Shown in pieces: positions 7,204 through 9,109 of a stretch of 9,109 bases of DNA; within the stretch, counting starts at the first letter, position 1; each line of letters begins with the position of its first letter. The position numbers and the translations under genes were made by a program. This DNA is from Myxococcales bacterium. GTDB taxonomy: Bacteria > Myxococcota_A > UBA9160 > SMWR01. The DNA is taken from positions 1-9,109 of the forward strand of contig JACZXC010000094.1 in the NCBI GenBank assembly GCA_022571825.1, given 5' to 3'. The notes beneath the pieces were generated by a model. It saw only the letters and a program-made list of their open reading frames with translations, did no database searches and was not told the origin of the DNA.

Positions 7204-8371
7204 TGGCGGCGACCGCTCCCTCCCGGCCGGTTTCGGCGGGGAATCCGTAGTGGTCTCCGTCGATCTCGATCTGGGTGAGGTTGCGGGTGGCCAGCGAGCG
7301 CACGATCAGGTCGGCGTCACTGGGGAAGATGCAGTTGTCGCCGCTGTAGCGGATGAGAAGCGCCGGTAGCGTCATTCGTGCTCCGGTCCGGGCGATCTCG
7401 GCCCGGGAGGAGAGGCCGGACCAGGTCGAGAGCCAGGCCTCCGGCGACACCATTCGCCCGAACCCCACGGCGCCGTAGTTGATCCAGTCCGGTCGCGTGC
7501 CCCAGAGCGAGCCGTAGTTCCGCTTCGATGGATCGAGAGACAGGCTCACCGCGCGGGGGTCCGCATCGGTTCGATAGACGAACATGAACTCCGTGGCGAT
7601 CGACCGGCGGCGGTCCTCGACCGAGCCCGTAAGCTTCCAACGCGCGCGCGCGGCGTTTCGGCGGGCGAGGCGGGCCCGGGCCTCCGCGTCGATCCGCTCG
7701 ATCCGCGCGCGCTGGGCCATCCGGTAGGCCGACACGAAGCCGGTGCTGTACTCGCTCGACTTCGGAGGCTCGGCGAAGCCGTTGGCCGGTTCATAGAGGT
7801 CGAGGGCCGGGTCGCAGGAGACCGGGTCGGTCTCGTCGGTCAAGGAGGGGTCGATGGCGTGAAGCAGGAAGTGGCCCTCACCGGGGTGGGCCGCCAGGTA
7901 GATCATGGCGTCGGCGGTCGGGAGCTCGAAGCGATTGAGATCGAAGGGATCGCCGGTGGCGAGCTCCCGCAGGCGGGTGCCCTCGGGTGCCGACGCCTGG
8001 CTCAGGTAGAAGGTGAACAGGGAGCCGCCCCCGGAGTTCCCGCACAACACCACCCGTTCGTAGCGATGGCGCGCCACCGCGATTCCCGCTGCCGCGTCGA
8101 GCAGCACCCGTTCGTGGATCAGGGTGGCGTCGTTGTTGAGCCAGCGGCTGTTGATGCACAGAACGGCGAAACCCGCCTCGACGAGTCCCGGCACTACATA
8201 ATGCCGTGAGAAGTTCGCTCGGGGATGCATCAGACAGACAGCCGTATCTTCACCGCCTCGTGCATACAGCCAACCGTGGGCGATGGCGCGGTCGGGGGTC
8301 TCGAGGCGAAGCGGCTCGCAGGTGGTTCCCGCCGGGGGCTCCCGGTGCCACTCGCCAACCGAATAGGGGTT
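7181..8371 (-). other. Alpha/beta hydrolase portion of the fused gene
   Basis: From about NPYSVGEWHREPPAGT onward the fused protein is an alpha/beta hydrolase of roughly 396 residues. With the Leu at 9092-9094 as 1, the nucleophile elbow is GNSGGG (Ser354), the likely acid is Asp586 in RYSGDN, and the likely base is His615 in DGDHYGF. The usual HG oxyanion motif is replaced by MHPRANFSRHY near 289-299. A long Arg-rich helical stretch at about 459-488 is probably part of a lid. The triad appears intact, so an esterase or acylpeptidase-like activity is possible, but the substrate is unknown. No ATG or GTG lies just before this part in frame, so it would be made only as part of the fusion unless an upstream Met (residue 222) is used. 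Confidence 0.75.
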
Positions 8372-9109
8372 GTCGTAGCGTCCGATGCGCTGGGCGTTCA
8401 GGTCGATGTGAAAGAGCTTGCCCGCCTCCATGGCCTGCGCCACGGCGTGCGTGAACGACAGTCCGGCCATGGTCTCGTGGGCCACCTCCGGGTTCACTCC
8501 CACCATGTCCCCGTGTTGCAACGTGGAGATGAAGTGCAGCATGTGACCCGTGGTCGGCAGGTACATGTCGCAGCGTGGCTCGTTGGGCTTGGCCTCCAGG
8601 GCGAACTTGAGATCGTAGCCGTTGTCCTTCACGTACCCCATCAGGAAGTTCATGCACTCCCGCATCCAACCGAGGGCGGTGACCGGGTCCTTGGAGGCTT
8701 CCACCTCCGTGCCTTCTCGCCCACCCCAGAAGACATAGATCTTGGCGCCCAACTCCACACCCATATCGATGGCGCGCATCGTCTTCTGCAGCGCGTACGC
8801 CCGGACCTGGGGTTCGTTGCTGGTGAAGGCGCCATCCTTGAAGATCGGATCGTAGAACAGGTTGGTGGTGGCCATCGGGACGCACATCCCGTGGTCGTTC
8901 AGAGCCTGCTTGAACTCAGCCACGATGCGGTCGCGCTCGGCCGGTGTGGCGTCGAGGGGCACCAGGTCGTTGTCGTGCAGGTTGACGCCGTACGCGCCGA
9001 GTTTCGAGAGTTGCTTCACTCCCTCCACCGGCGAGATGCGCTCCCGCACCGCGTCACCGAACGGATCGCGCCCGGGATTGCCGAACGTCCACAAGCCAAA
9101 GGTAAAGTG
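7181..9109 (-). CDS. In-frame fusion of truncated xylose isomerase to alpha/beta hydrolase (5' end beyond window)
   Basis: The frame is open from the right edge to TAG at 7181-7183. A start at TTG 9092-9094 would be wrong: the codons before it read HFTFG and continue the xylose isomerase family pattern FTFGLWT.G..RDPFGD, so the true start lies roughly 10 codons beyond base 9109. At least 642 residues are visible. Counting the Leu at 9092-9094 as 1, residues 1-241 are xylose isomerase (actinobacterial short type) and about 242-637 are an alpha/beta hydrolase. The join falls near 8371/8372, just after RYD. Xylose isomerase is normally about 390 residues and hydrolases of this kind about 400, so the first partner is cut and the second is nearly whole. 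The reading frame is clean through the join and shows no stop or slippery run. I know of no established enzyme with this architecture. Natural fusion by deletion, and misassembly, both remain possible. Confidence 0.85.
   Translation of the reverse strand, partial: HFTFGLWTFGNPGRDPFGDAVRERISPVEGVKQLSKLGAYGVNLHDNDLVPLDATPAERDRIVAEFKQALNDHGMCVPMATTNLFYDPIFKDGAFTSNEPQVRAYALQKTMRAIDMGVELGAKIYVFWGGREGTEVEASKDPVTALGWMRECMNFLMGYVKDNGYDLKFALEAKPNEPRCDMYLPTTGHMLHFISTLQHGDMVGVNPEVAHETMAGLSFTHAVAQAMEAGKLFHIDLNAQRIGRYDNPYSVGEWHREPPAGTTCEPLRLETPDRAIAHGWLYARGGEDTAVCLMHPRANFSRHYVVPGLVEAGFAVLCINSRWLNNDATLIHERVLLDAAAGIAVARHRYERVVLCGNSGGGSLFTFYLSQASAPEGTRLRELATGDPFDLNRFELPTADAMIYLAAHPGEGHFLLHAIDPSLTDETDPVSCDPALDLYEPANGFAEPPKSSEYSTGFVSAYRMAQRARIERIDAEARARLARRNAARARWKLTGSVEDRRRSIATEFMFVYRTDADPRAVSLSLDPSKRNYGSLWGTRPDWINYGAVGFGRMVSPEAWLSTWSGLSSRAEIARTGARMTLPALLIRYSGDNCIFPSDADLIVRSLATRNLTQIEIDGDHYGFPAETGREGAVAAIIDWLKR
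8372..9109 (-). other. Xylose isomerase portion of the fused gene, lacking the last barrel strand
   Basis: Xylose isomerase converts D-xylose to D-xylulose in the cytoplasm with two divalent metals in a TIM barrel. Numbering the Leu at 9092-9094 as 1, residues equivalent to the Streptomyces enzyme sit at a constant offset of 14: W2 (W16), F12 (F26), H40 (H54), D43 (D57), F80 (F94), W123 (W137), E167 and K169 (E181, K183), E203 and H206 (E217, H220), D231 (D245) and D241 (D255). The match is lost just after D241. The position of metal ligand D257 is Pro243, and the strand-8 ligand D287 and C-terminal arm are missing. The barrel cannot close and metal site 2 is incomplete, so isomerase activity is not expected. 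Confidence 0.85.

Noticed and set aside
8250..8885. Alternative minus-strand frame within the xylose isomerase part
   Set aside because: Gly/Arg/His-rich out-of-frame translation of a well-supported coding region.
9092..9094. TTG as start of the fused isomerase-hydrolase gene
   Set aside because: Five in-frame codons before it continue the xylose isomerase pattern (FTFGLW), so this is an internal Leu and the gene extends past the window.

Overview
This window is high-GC bacterial DNA (mostly about two thirds G+C). It reads as a fragment of a Gram-negative or metagenomic genome, possibly of a deltaproteobacterial or myxobacterial type. That placement is an inference from base composition and gene style only; no rRNA, tRNA or other taxonomic marker is present. 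I see no CRISPR array, integrase or intact transposase.

Left part (1-1057). Bases 1-411 have no gene I can name and their first 180 bases are less GC-rich (about 57% by hand count). Next comes the N-terminal third of an MBOAT-family membrane acyltransferase gene on the minus strand (412-891). It stops abruptly inside the conserved core, so it is a pseudogene or a rearrangement end. Just upstream of its start lies a short remnant that reads like the C-terminus of an EAL (c-di-GMP phosphodiesterase) domain, interrupted by a stop codon (881-976).

Middle (1058-7203). A minus-strand TVP38/DedA-like membrane protein gene (1058-1699) is divergent, across 73 bp, from a compact plus-strand cluster of four genes. 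These are a metallo-beta-lactamase-fold protein resembling the catalytic region of CMP-N-acetylneuraminate hydroxylase but lacking its Rieske domain, a DPM1/ArnC-type family 2 glycosyltransferase with two C-terminal membrane helices, a SAM-dependent methyltransferase with an N-terminal four-cysteine knuckle, and a large YfhO-like polytopic membrane protein. All four appear to start with GTG. Gaps are 6 bp, then two 4-bp GTGA stop/start overlaps, so they are very probably one translationally coupled operon. The likely theme is construction or modification of a lipid-linked or cell-surface glycan: the GT2 would load a sugar on polyprenyl phosphate, the YfhO-like protein would transfer it outside the membrane, and the methyltransferase and MBL enzyme would modify the sugar or lipid. 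The substrate is unknown.

Right part (7181-9109). A minus-strand gene converges on the operon and overlaps its last gene by 23 bp. It runs off the window edge. It is an in-frame fusion of the first two thirds of a xylose isomerase (missing the last barrel strand and two metal ligands) to an almost complete alpha/beta hydrolase. This is the most unusual object here. With the cut MBOAT gene and the EAL remnant, the window holds three signs of gene breakage, two of them close to the window ends, so rearrangement or assembly chimerism should both be considered.
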